Position numbers and translations under genes: made by a program
Notes under the pieces: model-generated
What the model saw: the letters and a program-made list of their open reading frames with translations, nothing else
Database searches by the model: none
Told to the model about the DNA's origin: nothing
Shown: one piece after another, positions 22,199 to 35,024 of the stretch
Layout: every line of letters begins with the position of its first letter
Position numbering within the stretch: position 1 is the stretch's first letter
DNA from: Nematostella vectensis
Taxonomy: Eukaryota > Cnidaria > Anthozoa > Actiniaria > Edwardsiidae
Reading direction: 5' to 3'
DNA: 64,000 nt
NCBI RefSeq assembly: GCF_932526225.1
Contig: NC_064034.1
Span: 19,032,927-19,096,926, forward strand

Positions 22199-24283
22199 AT
22201 GGAAACGGAAGGTTCGGAAGTGAAGGGCAGTGTAGCCCCTGATTCAGGAGGTGCGCTCCAAAAGTGTATTATGATGCTGAAATCAGTAAAAAACGACAAC
22301 GAAAGGTTTGCTGCCTTGCTTCTGGTCACACAACTTGTTCAATCGGATTCCATCTCATCTGAGCAAAGAAGAGAGCTTTTCAATGCAGTGGGATTCAAGT
22401 TTATCAATAGACTTCTTAACACCACCACCGTGCCTGCGGACTGTCCTGCAGGGATGTTCAGATCTCTAGGAATGACGATGCTAACATGCTTCTCGACCGA
22501 TAAAGAATTGCTGTTCTGTCAGCAAATGGTAACAAAGATACAGCATCTAAATGACGCGATTGTCAAAGAAGGAGAAGAAAGCTCTATTGTTGCTGACGCC
22601 TATCAGATTTTGACGGCATATGCATCGACAGCTGAAGGCTGTGATCGTTTAATTGAAGGGAACACTGTCCTAGCCCTGTGTTATGTCATTAGACACAATG
22701 AACAATTTGCAGAAAGTGCTTTTGAAGTGTTACTGCGAATACTCCATTACAAATCTCACCAAGTGTGGAACACTTTTGCAGAACCAATGATTGAGGTTCT
22801 TAGCTATTTATCTGAACGTTTCAAGTTACTACAGGATATGACGAAGTTTGAGGCTTGCAAGAAATTGGTGTCATTTCTCCATGAGACTGAAGAAGAGGCA
22901 TTTAGATCAGCCCAGAAGATGACCAATCAAGCAGATGAATGGAAATTAGATGTCTATAGAGGAATGAAGGATGTATTACAGAGTAAAGTTACACCAAAGC
23001 AAAGGGACCCTGTATTAGTTTTGCTGTCTTTGATGGCAGATTTAAATGGGGGGCTTGACTTGAGAATCTTGGAAAGTCAAGATGCAGGGGCTTTCTTTGT
23101 TTTTATATCTACTCTTGTTTCTATTGAGATCAGACTGGGAATAGAAGAAATAGCAGGTTTAGACACAGCACCTAAGTCATCTATCCTGATCTCTTGTTTT
23201 AACATATTGGAGCATATCATCAGCAAACTAATAACATCACAACCACAAGACCAATCAAAGGCTTCCACTGACTTTGGATCAGAGGTCATTTCTAAAGTCT
23301 ACTCTCAAGTCACAGAAGCTATGGCCAGTGTTCTGAAGTTGCTTGAGTGTGTAGAGTTGGAAGTAGCATTGCAAGAGATGCCAGAGACCAAGAGAAACTT
23401 CCTTCTGGCTTTAGCAAGAGTGTTATGTTGCTGGCTTGCTGAGGAATCTGTTGCACTGCAAGATAAAGTGCTCAAAGTTTTGCCTATTCTGATCAAGCTC
23501 TCAGAGGAAACGATGGATCTAGATTCCCCCAGTCCACAGCAACATCAAAAGTCAGCTAAGAGTGTGTCATTCAATCTGCCAGAACCCCTGAACCAGCCTG
23601 CAAGAAAAGTAGAGATCTTGCGATTCCTTCTCCCTGCTTTGTGCCACCTGTCAGCTGAAGACAAAAGTCGTCACATCTTAATTGCCCACAACATAACCAA
23701 GTTGCTGTGTCAGTTCTACGCAGTTCTCTGGCACAGATTTTCCTCTTGTCACAATGATGCTGAATCTGTAACATCACTTACCACTCTCACTGGGGTGCTA
23801 CTAAACTTTGCTGTGACAGAACCAGAGATGGTAAAAAGTGATGTGCAACTCAGGAACCTCCAATCCAAGATAACCACACATGTACCACAGCTGGTAAGCA
23901 GTACCTCTCATGTTCTGCTAACAGCAAACCTAGTGGTACTGGGGCTAATGATGAACCATCAAGCACATGCCTCATTTGGTGATCAAACTGAATTTTACCA
24001 AGCTGCAGTGACTTTCCTGAAAGAGTGTAGTCCAATATTAGGCGCTGGCAAGGCTGGCAAGCTTCACATAGCTTGTCAAAAGGAATGGGAAGACATGGCT
24101 GAACTTTGGTCACTAGGTACACAAGTCCTCACAGCAAGCATTGAGCAACACAGTGCTATTAAAGACATAGTCAAAGCTAGTGGATGGCTGCAAACCTTTG
24201 GTAAATTTGACATAGGATTGGTTAACTCTGAGATGATTGAGCATGTAGACATTCTTCAGGGTCTGGTCAGGGCTGTACAGTAA
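22199..24283 (+). CDS. NCDN: Neurochondrin
   Basis: A single uninterrupted exon of 694 residues (human 729). The N-terminal block (LQKCIMMLKSVKNDNERFAA, LLVTQLVQ, FNAVGFKFINRLL) and the all-helical remainder match the neurochondrin family, a HEAT/ARM-like fold. Vertebrate neurochondrin is cytosolic and modulates neurite outgrowth, CaMKII phosphorylation and mGluR5 signalling. The role in a simple nervous system is inference. The lack of introns stands out beside the 22-exon WDPCP. AATAAA overlaps the stop region, and a longer 3' UTR is likely. Confidence 0.92.
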   Translation: METEGSEVKGSVAPDSGGALQKCIMMLKSVKNDNERFAALLLVTQLVQSDSISSEQRRELFNAVGFKFINRLLNTTTVPADCPAGMFRSLGMTMLTCFSTDKELLFCQQMVTKIQHLNDAIVKEGEESSIVADAYQILTAYASTAEGCDRLIEGNTVLALCYVIRHNEQFAESAFEVLLRILHYKSHQVWNTFAEPMIEVLSYLSERFKLLQDMTKFEACKKLVSFLHETEEEAFRSAQKMTNQADEWKLDVYRGMKDVLQSKVTPKQRDPVLVLLSLMADLNGGLDLRILESQDAGAFFVFISTLVSIEIRLGIEEIAGLDTAPKSSILISCFNILEHIISKLITSQPQDQSKASTDFGSEVISKVYSQVTEAMASVLKLLECVELEVALQEMPETKRNFLLALARVLCCWLAEESVALQDKVLKVLPILIKLSEETMDLDSPSPQQHQKSAKSVSFNLPEPLNQPARKVEILRFLLPALCHLSAEDKSRHILIAHNITKLLCQFYAVLWHRFSSCHNDAESVTSLTTLTGVLLNFAVTEPEMVKSDVQLRNLQSKITTHVPQLVSSTSHVLLTANLVVLGLMMNHQAHASFGDQTEFYQAAVTFLKECSPILGAGKAGKLHIACQKEWEDMAELWSLGTQVLTASIEQHSAIKDIVKASGWLQTFGKFDIGLVNSEMIEHVDILQGLVRAVQ

Positions 24284-24945
24284 TAAAATTGCCCAGTTTA
24301 TCATTGGTGTCACGAATATCATGAATATGAGTTGTTTATTGATCACAAATACTTTGAAAGCTAAAACTGTTATTTTTCTTTATTTCTTTTTCTTTAAATG
24401 TATTTCTGTAACAGAAACCCTATGTATTTACAGGGCATGTGTTAGCACAGGGCATGTGCTGTTTATCTCAGTAATCTGAAATTAAATCCATGTAGAGTAC
24501 TAGTGAAAGTATTCTAGTACTAACACCAATAATCATACTATATTATAGCAGTGATTAATTTCGCCAGTCTCTGTTTTGGATAGGCCGGTAATTGTTTGAT
24601 CATTCCACGGAGGACTATCTCCTTCTACAACCCATTATTTGGATAACAATGTCTCACTTGATTAAGCAACAATAGAGATACAGTTGCACAAGTCAACAAA
24701 GTAAAGACACATGCGTGGTATTTGATTAGCTTGCTGGTTTCAATTTTAAAGAATTTCTTAGTAGACAATAATAGCTTGTTCCAATACAAAATTGATAATG
24801 TCATCTTTTCTATTATATGAATGGATTATCGCTACAATCAAATTGTTCTGACTATAACTCATTCTAATACTGCCCGTTTATAATGCCAGCAGTGCATCAA
24901 AATATTGGTTTTTCATGGCTTCCTTAGCGCTTTTGGTCATTTTAT
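24284..24945. other. Convergent 3' region after NCDN
   Basis: AT-rich, with AATAAA at the NCDN stop. No ORF can be supported. It separates NCDN from the converging unknown gene on the minus strand. Confidence 0.5.
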
Positions 24946-27505
24946 TCAATGGGCCTCGATCGGCGGCCTGGTGTCCCTCAAAGACCTGTTCCGAGTCAAC
25001 GTCAGCTCCGTCGGTTTCTTGATTGTCGCTGCTTCCAGCATGGAAGCGAGGTCAGGGAGAGAGCTCGTACGCCTCATCCCTCCCCTCCCTCGGGTAAGAG
25101 GTGGCCCTGTCATGGTCTCCACCTTGGATGCTTTCCTTGTGTCCTCGTTCCTGATTCCGAATTGTTGGCGGAACCATCTTTTGGATAGCGGTCCAGGAGA
25201 TTTTGGGGTCTCCTTGTGTTCGTGATCAGAAGGTGTTTTTGTCAGCACTGCTGAGCTTGGCCGCTGATCCGGCTTAGCTGGCATTTCAGGAATCGATCTA
25301 TCAAGACCTGACATCTTATTCTTTCGTCGCTGAAAGTAGACATAAACAACATCGTAAATGTTTGTCAATAGGATATGGTGATCTCTGCGGAGTTGCGATG
25401 TGCGCGCTCAAGGCTCCAGTTAAAAAAAAAGACTTAAAATTGTAAATAATTAAAGTTGTGAACTGCATTGAACTACCTTTGACAACATTGTGCAAACAAG
25501 GCGAGAAAAGTGTTAATGATGGTGTGGTTTTTATCTGCGTTCCTGACAGGAAAATGCACGCAACAACCTGAGTAAGACTGATTCAAAACCGAACGTGCCC
25601 TGCGCTTTCCTTTTGTAATTATAGCTCAACTAAGTATACGAGGTAGCATTAAATTACGCTCAAACGCGTATAATATTCCATGAAATGATACATTTGATTT
25701 TAAGTGTGCACTTCACTTTTTTTTTCTTCTTCTTCGAAGTATAAAAAGACTTTAAACTTAAAGCTCACAAAATCCACAACTGAATCATATAGCATATAAC
25801 GAGCCTTGTTGAAATGGTAAAATAGTAACAAACTGTATGTTTTAAAAAGACAGTGTTTCGAGTTGAAATCAGACAGTTACCTCTATCCTGAAGGGTTTTG
25901 TAGTTTGGATTAGGACACTATCTTTCCTCTACGAAATATTTATCCCTCTTATCTTTGCGCTGCATATCTGTCATACATCAACAAAACGCCTCGCTAAATT
26001 GTTTAGTCCTTTGTTTTATCAAATTCTAGCTTTTTTAATGGGACGCATAGACGGGTGTTGGTTGGGTAGAGTCGACTGTGAGGAAGTTTATTTACCATCT
26101 ACATATTATACCCATATTTACCCATCTACAGTGCAAAAAGAAACTGTCATCTTTAGATATTTATATTAATCCTACTAGTCTTACCGCGTCACACGTGTAG
26201 AGTCGTGTTATAAGCATAATCCATTAATATTTTGTGTCAATTTGTCGGTGTCATAGCCAAGGTTACGCGCGCTTAGGATCGGGTTAGTTGGCGCACATAA
26301 ATAGTGTTCTCCTTTTGCGATTTTATTTCTTCTTGAATGACACAAAGAGAGATAAAAAATGACTGCAGGCATATAGAGGCAAGCAAAGAGGAGAAATATT
26401 TCTGAAAATGTCTTCCCTTGAAAAAGGGAAAATGAGCGTATTACTGCAGCTCAATTAATATAAAAAAAAATCGTGAAACATAGGGAAGCAAATGATTGCA
26501 TTCATCCTTTTCAGTGGTATCAGCAGTTTTGTCATCTTCGGATTAAATTACGAAGCAGATAATTAGTGCGGATTTAACGTATGCCAGGGGTTTGGTCGGT
26601 AAAGTATAACTTAGGAAGACCCTTGGATTGGCCTGATGAAATAATAATGCGCTTTCTGAAAACCTTAAAGAGCGAGAAATGTTCCGATATTTAAAGGGCC
26701 CAGTAAACCATAGAAATTCAACGCAACCGGCGAGTTTTTCAACCATTAGCGTAATTCAATGTTTAGAATATTCTTCTCTAACTCAGTAAATCCAATGTTG
26801 TCATCCATTCATCATTTCGAACTGTCGTTTTTTTCGAATTAATTACTAGGGAAAACCGCACAATTTTTTTTAGTGTTTTGTGGCAAGTGCCAGCGAAAAG
26901 TGTCATTTTACTTGAATTACTCCACCAGGTGGATGAATTATCATAACTCAATGTTTCCCATAACATGACTTTACTAGCGCGGTTAAAGAATTCTATTTTT
27001 CACAAGGATTTACTGACATGATTGCTTCAATGTTTTTCTTTTACCGATACCGCGCGATTCAACATAAATGAAATGTTTTTCATTCGCGCGCGCTTTGTTA
27101 TCGAATCATTGAATTGAATTGGACCTCTTAGCGAAATGCGTCTTTGTGTATCACTCTACACTGAAATTGAATTTTGTGATCATCAGAGTTTTAAAACTGT
27201 AGGGAGATTGATAGAAAAAATAATGACATTGTTTCATCATATTTAAAACCGTAGTGAATTCAGAATATTAAAATGTTTATCATTTCGGTGGTGAGACGGC
27301 CAGGCATTTGACCAGATTGTAATAACATCTCTGCTATTCTTACCTGACTTTGCTGAGATGAAATAATATTCCTGTGATATGTTGCAATTCCTTTGCGTTT
27401 CAAGCGATAAAGTCCACTTTTAGAAGGTTTAGCTGTAACAAAAAGTGTTGTCACTTTAGAGTTCAACGGGTCATTAGGTGCGGCGAAGGAACCAGTATCC
27501 AGCAA
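24946..27505 (-). CDS. Unknown two-exon protein, Ser/Pro- and Arg-rich
   Basis: Exon 1 is 27505-27344 (54 codons, donor CAG|GTAAGA) and exon 2 is 25329-24946 (127 codons plus stop, acceptor TTTCAG|CGACGA). The phase is 0, giving 181 residues. I do not recognise the family. The protein is hydrophilic, without signal peptide or membrane span. A basic patch spans the junction (SQQSQ-RRKNKMSG), and a likely phosphosite-rich motif RRTSSLPDLASMLEAATIKK lies near the C terminus. The alternative start MSGLDRSIPEMP in exon 2 would give 122 residues. A CRE palindrome lies 78 bp upstream of the first ATG. The first exon is the weaker part of the model. Confidence 0.5.
25330..27343 (-). other. 2 kb intron of the unknown minus-strand gene
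   Basis: AT-rich, with no coding exon I can support on either strand and no clear repeat. Confidence 0.4.
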
Positions 27506-27582
27506 TTAGGAAATGAGTTTTTGTTATACTGAAGCTCTCGCAGACTATTGTTAGCGGGCCAAATTAGATCGCAAATAGGATG

Positions 27583-27590
27583 TGACGTCA
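27583..27590 (-). promoter_or_regulatory. CRE palindrome upstream of the unknown gene
   Basis: TGACGTCA, the full ATF/CREB palindrome, lies 78 bp from the proposed ATG at 27505 on the minus strand. Its position fits a promoter element but nothing proves use. Confidence 0.4.
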
Positions 27591-28043
27591 CTTGATGATG
27601 GCAGGGAAAGCGCGGACTGGGAGATATTACACATAGGGTAAAGGAAATAGTCGACGAATTGTTTTAATGTATTAACACATAGTTAGCACTATAACTGCTA
27701 TAAGACATCCGTTTTACTATGGTAAAACCTCCCCCAGCAGCACAAAGCAAACTACAGCCAACGGACGACACAGGAAACCAAAAAAAAAGCTAAAATAAAC
27801 CTTTGCTGGGTGGGATTAAATATACTATACCCAATGGTAAGCCAAGAGTTCGATGTTTGAAATTAAGCTTTCTCGGTAAAAGACGGATAGCGCTATCTGG
27901 CCACCCTATGGTTGGTGACTGTAGTACTGTTATGCTCTAAGAAGGGCCTGGGTACCACCGAAGGTCTGCTCTCCCTGAGTTCTTAGTTTGAAAGGTCTGA
28001 ATTCTGCATTTTCCTCCTGGAAAATCAAGATTTGGGTCTAAAA

Positions 28044-31000
28044 ATGAAGGTAATTGCAATTACTGATTGTAGCCTTTTCTTTTTTGTGTTAATCGTTATA
28101 TTAATCGTGAAATCTTCAAATGTAAGATCGTTCCATATGAAGATCTGTATGAAGACTGTAACATATTGCCCAATTGTCAAAATTAACAACAAAACTATAA
28201 TCCTAGGACTTCGATCGAACAACTATGGCTTTATACTTTTAAAAGTGACTTATTGCATTTGCAGCTCGATATTCTAGACCCAAGGACATCGAAGCTGATC
28301 GCCACGTTTGATGAGGTGAGTAAAACTATCTTGTACTTACGTTTTTATTGTGCTAAACACTGTTGGAAAATGTATGTGGTTATGTAGCTCAGTCGCATAG
28401 CATACAAATCCAAAGGGTGTAGGGGTGGGGTTGGGTGGGTGGGTGGTTGGGTGAGTGAGTGAGTGATGACAAGATGATAAAAAATCCAAGTAATGGTATA
28501 TTAAAAATGAATGTATAACAGAAAGAGAAATGGAGTATACAATTTTGAATTGTCGACCTTTGGACTTGAATATGAGTATTTCATCTCTTGACTATGAGTA
28601 CTCAGTTATTCCAGTAGTTGGAATATTGTTTTTATATGTCTTTTTTTCCAGGTTGATGGCAACACCACTGTTGGTGAGATCAAGAAGCTCTTCTACCAGA
28701 AAAGTAAATTCACAGTTTTTTTCTTAGGCATATAACAAGAATTGTGAGCAAATTTTTCGCTTCTAGGTATCATCCCCTAACTTGCAGGGTAATAATGTGT
28801 CTTCAATTCAAGAAGACCCCTTGCAACCGGCCCGACCCCAGCAGTTGCTGTGTGTGTGTGTGTGGGGGGGGGGGACCCACTTTTTCGGGACAAAGGGGGT
28901 GCACATGTACCCTGTACACCCCCATTGTAGGCGTGTTACTTGTGTCAGTGGGAGTGGGGTGGGCTTGTCCGAACTCCCTCTGGCATTGGGCGTTAGCTGA
29001 TGTTCTTGTTCCATTCACTTTAGGGATGTTTTTGATTATTATTTCTTCTTTTTTCTTCACAGAACCAAAGTTCTACCCAAGCAGACAAGCCTTTAAGCTA
29101 GAACCAAGTATGTTTGCCTGTACATCATTATTCAATTTGTGTATTGTTTTCTCATTTTGTTGTTCAAATAATAAAAAAAATTTCAGGAGGAAAGTCATTA
29201 AATGACACAGATACCCTCAAGTCGCTGGAGATTACAGAAGATGGTCAACTGTACTTCAAAGATTTAGGTACAAGGCAAATTTGCTATAGCAATACCAGAT
29301 AAATACAAATGTTCTAGGTAAAAAAGAATTGAACTCTTGTCCCACCAACAGTAAAATGTGTGAAATAATCTTTATATAACAAGAATTCAATTTTTCAATG
29401 CATTTATCATTTATATCAAGATTCTTAACTACTGTCTTATCTACATCATAATATAGCCCTTCTATAATTCCTGTAGCTTGCTTCATTGACTCAGCTTAAG
29501 TTTTAATTTCAAGTTTTTATTTTATTTTAATTATCTCTTGTATGACACAGGTATGCAGATAAGCTGGACCACAGTAAGTCATTATATTATTTTTCATTAT
29601 CCCTAAAGAGTGAACAAAACAGTGCGCATATGAACATTATTGACATTGTAATGTAATCCTGGCACAGCCACCTGACTTGCTGTACTTATTATTTTGTATC
29701 TATTAGGTTTTCATGGCAGAGTATGCTGGCCCCCTGGCTGTTTATCTTTTCCTATATGCGCGGCCATCATTTATTTATGGTGCTGATGCAGCTAGCAAGC
29801 CAGTAGCACAGGTGGTCAAGTAAGTAAATAGAAAGTGGAAGACGTTAGAAGGAGTTGGTAGGGTGAGGTCTGATGAATGTGTAGAGGTAGCAAGGGAGGG
29901 TGCAGGAGTGGTGGAGGAGCTGGTAGGGTGAGGGCTGATGAATGTGCAGAGGTAGCAAGGGAAGATGGAGGGTGCAGGAGTGGTGGAGGAGCTGGTAGGG
30001 AGAGGGCTGATGAATGTGTAGAGGTAGCAAGTGAAGATGGAGGGTGAAGGAGTGGTGAAGGAGTTGGTAGGGTGAGGTCTGATGAATGTGCAGAGGTAGC
30101 AAGGGAAGGTGGAGGGTGCAGGAGTGGTGGAGGAGCTGGTAGGGAGAGGGCTGATGAATGTGCAGAGGTAGCAAGTGAAGGTGGAGGGTGTAGGAGTGGT
30201 GGAGGAGCTGGTAGGGAGAGGTGTGATGAATGTGTAGAGGTAGCAAGGGAAGGTGGAGGGAGATGGCTGATCAGTGTGTAGAGGTAGCGTGCAGAAGAAG
30301 AGGCAGGAGTGGGTGTATGTAGGTTAGAATATGGGGTTGGATGAAGAGGGGTAATAATTGTCTAGAGATGACTTTTTTTTTTGCTGTGTTTTAGTATTGC
30401 AGCTGCTTGCTGGTCATTTCATTATGTCAAGAGGCTTTTGGAGACTATGTTTGTCCACCGATTCTCTAAGGGGACCATGCCCATTTTCAACCTCTTTAAG
30501 GTACACCACTAGATAATCTTGTGGAATTTTAATTAAATTCAGTAACCAGCTGAGACTCTCCTGTACTAAATTATTATTTATTGCTTCTTCGGTTTCTTTG
30601 CAGAACTGTAGCTACTATTGGTAAGAGCTATTAAAATTTTTTGTCTGCATTTTCAAGTTTGTTTTAAAGATTGATTTAGATTACTTATTTTGTGATCAGT
30701 AGATTTTTATTGTAAAATATGTTTAATGTATGTTTCAGGGGATTTGGATTCCTTGTTGGATACTTTATAAACCATCCACTCTACACCCCGCCTAGTGAGT
30801 ATTGACACATCTTAGAATGAATAACCTTGGCTTAACCACAAAAGAGCTCCCTTTTATACAGTAATAAGTTTTTTGAACTCTTATTGTTTATTTTATCTAC
30901 AGAGTTGGAGTGGATATTTGTCTCCTTTTCATTGAATGACATATTTATATTTTGCATTTTCCCCCACATTGTTAGAAATGAGGCATTGTGTGGTTATTAG

Positions 31001-33108
31001 TGAGAGTCATGTCACTAATGTCTATATTTACTGTGTATTTTTTTATAGAGTTTGGGGACATGCAGGTGTATGGCAGCTTAGCGGGATTCTTGGTAAGCTA
31101 CAAGTAAAGAATATTTGTCTCATTCAAAACTGTTAAATATTTTTGTTTTTCAAGGAGTTGGATTGATGTGAGTGTTAAGAATAATTGCAATATTGGATTG
31201 TTATGCTGTTTGGGTTGCATGCATTGCTGTGTAGACCATTTTGGCTAAAACCTTGTCAAATACTAAATTATACATTATTGTGTGATCACAGCATGATAGT
31301 TGAATATCTTGTAAAGCTGCAACTTTTTTTGCATAGATAATATGGGGTGTTTTAATAAGGAAAATAGAAACATTTCATCTTTGTCTTCATTTCCAGATGT
31401 TTTTCATGCATTCTTCAGAATACTTATTGTTTAGCTTCAATTTGCTTTGTTTTTTTTGTCTTTATTTCTAGATATGTGAGCTTGGGAACTTCAGCATTCA
31501 TACTCTTCTCAGAGACCTTAGACCCCCAGGTAATGATAAGTGCTGTTTGTGAATTACATGGGTCTCTAAGTGAAATTTTAGAACGTCTAGACAGAGTTTA
31601 GAATAACTTTGATCTGATTATGGGTACTGCAAGGCCTTTAATTAGGGTATTTGTCTTAGTTGAGCTCTTGTGCAAGGAGCGAAATTAAAACTGGAGGTAT
31701 AGTATCTTCATAAAGAAATTGAAAGACTTTGCAATAGACAATGATCTCAAGTGGTATTTTTAAAGTTGTAATTTTATGTATCTTATATCAGGTAAAAAAA
31801 AATCTGGATTTCTCTGCTTCTGTATAGGATTTGTTCTTGTTAAGGGCCTAACTGTTACTATGTCTAGACAGTCTTAGTAATTATTATTTGGGCATTTATT
31901 AATTGCAGGCTCCCATGAGCGTCGCATCCCCTATGCCAACAGTAATCCAATGACTCAGCTGTTTAGATTTGTGTCATGTCCAAACTACACCTATGAGGTA
32001 AGTGACCTATCTTGGCGTACAATATAAAATGTATAAATGATTATAAATGTGTTGCATTTCTTTAACGCAAATATCTACGTAGGCATACTCGTCTTTGCTT
32101 TACATGCAATCGACAACTATTTAGTAGAGATATAGACTTGCCTCCTTAAGCAGTTTACGATCATAAGTTTGTTAGTCCCTGCTACTCTTTATACCCTTCC
32201 CCTTCTTCTATATGGGTCTATGCAGTAGTGTTGGTAAGACGGGGCCAATGAGTTTAACCTTGTTAACTGAAAACAAGAGATTCACAATATTCACAATCCC
32301 CAAATGAGTATTGATTGGATGTTGTTCTGTTAATAAGTAATATTCCTCATGCATTGATTTCAATAGGAGTGCGTTATGGCTGCTAAAGGAATCTGTTTTG
32401 GCTTGCCTCTAACACAATATGAGAATAGGGAAAAAACCTCTTTAGAGGGCAAAAGGGGTATACTCAGCCCATCCCTAACCACATGCCTGCTCTGAACATG
32501 GGATTAAGGCAGATTTATAATACGACAGGTTAAAACCCAGTTATGATTAGTCATGTTTTGTTGTCCCCCTCCCCCCATGGCTTCCTACCTCCCCCCCCCC
32601 CCTCCGATGGTTGCTAATCCATCATATAATAAACATTTCACAATTCCTTTTCAGACTGGTGCATGGATTTGCTTCACAGTAATGACTCAGACGTTTGGAA
32701 GTAAGTAATTTTTTATCGATGCAAAGCTGTAATCAGTTCATTTCATGAATACCCTGCGATGGATTTTAAAGACAGTCGTGATACCACTTTGTTGTCTTTG
32801 CTGTTGTTTTTAATATTGTGTTGTTGTTTTTTGTTGGTGTTGTATTTTAAAGACGAGAAATGTTCAAAATGGGATATCACTCTTTTGTCTATTTTTGTTG
32901 TTATTAATGATCTGTTGTTGTTGTAGTTTTTTTCTGTCGGTGTCGTGTTACTTTTCCCACAGTGTGTGTTTCTATTCCAGCTGCCTTGTTCACTTTGGCC
33001 GGATTTTACCAGATGACCGTCTGGGCTCTCGGAAAGCATAGAAATTACAAGAAAGAGTTCCCCGACTACCCTCGTCGACGCCGTGCTATCATTCCATTCT
33101 TCATATAA
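28044..33108 (+). CDS. TECR: Very-long-chain enoyl-CoA reductase
   Basis: 15 exons join without phase conflict to 304 residues (human 308): 28044-28049, 28265-28315, 28652-28703, 29063-29107, 29187-29267, 29551-29573, 29707-29819, 30395-30500, 30604-30620, 30739-30794, 31049-31092, 31472-31529, 31909-31997, 32655-32700, 32981-33108. Diagnostic blocks are [14 protein letters not shown], the start of the membrane part at [62 protein letters not shown] and the end RAIIPFFI. The N terminus is the ubiquitin-like region of the family. The enzyme performs the NADPH-dependent last step of ER fatty-acid elongation and acts in sphingosine degradation. The first coding exon is only ATG-AAG. AATAAA lies at 33323. 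Confidence 0.94.
29835..30300. repeat. 72 bp minisatellite in TECR intron 7
   Basis: About six tandem units of 72 bp, each containing GATGAATGTG, AGAGGTAGCAAG and GGAGTGGTGGAGGAGCTGG. Because 72 is a multiple of three, long open frames arise on both strands; these are artefacts of the repeat. Confidence 0.9.
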
Positions 33109-33484
33109 TCCACTCCACCCTCGTCATACATACAGCGGTGTTGTCTCATTACGAGTGTGAAAATATTCACAAGCTTACTTCCCGACCTTCCCCTCGGGTT
33201 CCCTGTGGTTGACCGTTTAGGGTGGCCTCTGACCTTTAAAAATTGAGCGCTGTATTAGCTGAGAGATGTCCTGTGTTTTTCTCTATTCACATTCCATCAA
33301 ATCAATTTTTTTCCTTCTGTACAATAAAGATCAATATTTTGTTTGATTATATCGGCTTTTTATTTAGTGGCATTCCAAATCATTAACATTATCATTCATT
33401 TAGTTTAAGGTCTCTTTATTTATTTATGGAATATACGCTCGTGCCGGCTCTTGATGCCGAAGCTGGCGCATGCTCTGTGGCATT
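33109..33484. terminator. Convergent 3' ends of TECR and the EF-hand gene
   Basis: AATAAA on the plus strand at 33323-33328 serves TECR. TTTATT at 33359-33364 is AATAAA on the minus strand for the EF-hand gene. The two signals overlap by position, so the transcripts probably end tail to tail or overlap slightly. Confidence 0.6.
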
Positions 33485-34725
33485 TCACAGGCACTTAGGC
33501 AGGGCTTTGAAGGGAATCTTGGAATTGGTTGCACCAAGAAGGAACTCGTAGCACGTGATCGCCTTGTCTCCTATAAGAAAAAATACAACATGCATCAACG
33601 AGGAACGCCATTAAGAAAGATTGTACTCTCCAATACAATTGTAAAATAAACATTCAATACATAGATACACATGTTGTGCAAAGTTGTAGTAGCTGACATG
33701 AAATGATAGAGTTTCTTCTTTTTTTTGTTTTTAGAGAAAAAGAGGAGTAAGTGTTGGAAAATAATTAAGGATGTTTCCATTATTTCAGAGTGCTTATTAC
33801 CCTCCATTATATTGTTAGCTTTTTGTATGTTAAAGAGCTTCTTCGCCCTACCTATGATGCATTGCCGGATACTTTGTCCATTAAGTATCAAGAGAACAAA
33901 TGAATTAGCGTCCATCTATGTGATGCTAAGGAAAGCAAGCGTAAGGAAAAGCAGCAACCGTACTCACCGTCTTTGTCCATAGCATCGAACAGCCATTTAG
34001 CGGACTCATCTCCCATGCCTAACGCCTTCTTGAACTCGTCGTACGAGATGACCGAATTGTGGTTGGTGTCGTACTCAGCAAACTCGTTTGGCAAAATCAG
34101 GAAAGACAAATGGTCGGATTTCTTAAAGTCCTTTAAAGCGTCGGACAGCATTTCCTGATCAGCCTGTAGAAGTTTAGAAGCCACAAGATTACATAATTTT
34201 CAAACTGCATAGACAATCATCACCACATGTGCTATCAAATGTAATCGTAACAAATAATTGAAGAGTACTAAAGATTTCTAAAGAAATAATCAAGAAATGT
34301 ATGCGCAGAACGTGCAGAAACCGGATTCAAGCCCGGGTAAAAGAAATTATGACATCGTTTGGTGAAGGGCAATAAGGCCAAAATGTGCGTCTTTTCCTGC
34401 ACTTTGCAATTGTTATCTAGTTTCCTATTCTTCTCGCAAACGGTGAAACTGGTGAAAAGCAAAGGATTTTAACCTTAACTCCAGAAGGAATCTCATCCCG
34501 TTTGCCCGCGGATACGGCTATCGTTACCAAAGTGCATCCAACCTCCTTGCACACTGTTTTGCAACTTCCAGGTTTGTCCGCCATCTTGTCACAAACTTTA
34601 TCGCACACCTTGTTGCAGATAATTTTTGTAATAAACGCTTCAACAATACCCCCCTCAGCTGGCTTGGGGACAAGTGTCGAGCAGAGAAGGGCAGCCGTAA
34701 GAAACGTTACAGTTAACTTCTGCAT
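33485..34725 (-). CDS. Secreted Cys-rich protein with a pair of EF-hands
   Basis: Three exons (34725-34474, 34163-33968, 33570-33485), 177 residues. Residues 1-25 form a signal peptide (MQKLTVTFLTAALLCSTLV). A short Cys-rich segment follows (CNKVCDKVCDKMADKPGSC). Two canonical EF-hand loops come next: DTNHNSVISYDE and DKDGDKAITCYE, with the second split by an intron. The protein is probably a secreted calcium-binding protein; the target is unknown and I know no vertebrate orthologue. A 5' UTR exon ends at 34939 (AA|GTAAGG) and joins at 34731 just before the ATG. A TATA box at 35025-35032 suggests regulated, perhaps cell-type-specific expression. Confidence 0.85.
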
Positions 34726-35024
34726 GGTGCTCTAAGGAGTTAAACAAATTAACCACAATTATTCTCTGATATAACAGAAACCTCTGTTCCTTCGCTGGGC
34801 TAACGGTTGCGGTGAAAAAAGACTTTCTTCTTTATCACTTTTCCTCGCGACCGCAAGTAGCCCCACAAAACAGAGAAAAGAGGCCTATTTTCAAATAAAC
34901 AAACAAAAAACCACAATTAAAAAAATGTTGCCCCTTACTTAGAATGTTTGCTTTGGAAGAACTTCTCTGAGGATTTTCGAGTGAACTTCATGTGATTATG
35001 GCACTGTGGTAAAATATCTTTCTG

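Noticed and set aside
27880-27910. GGATAGCGCTATC palindrome upstream of TECR
   Set aside because: Reminiscent of a common dispersed inverted-repeat end, but no partner end was found nearby.
29845-30281. Histidine/leucine-rich minus-strand ORF and Gly-rich plus-strand ORF
   Set aside because: Open only because the TECR intron minisatellite has a 72 bp period.
30902-30975. Possible alternative TECR exon after an ATCTACAG acceptor
   Set aside because: It does not match TECR, while the exon at 31049 gives phase continuity.
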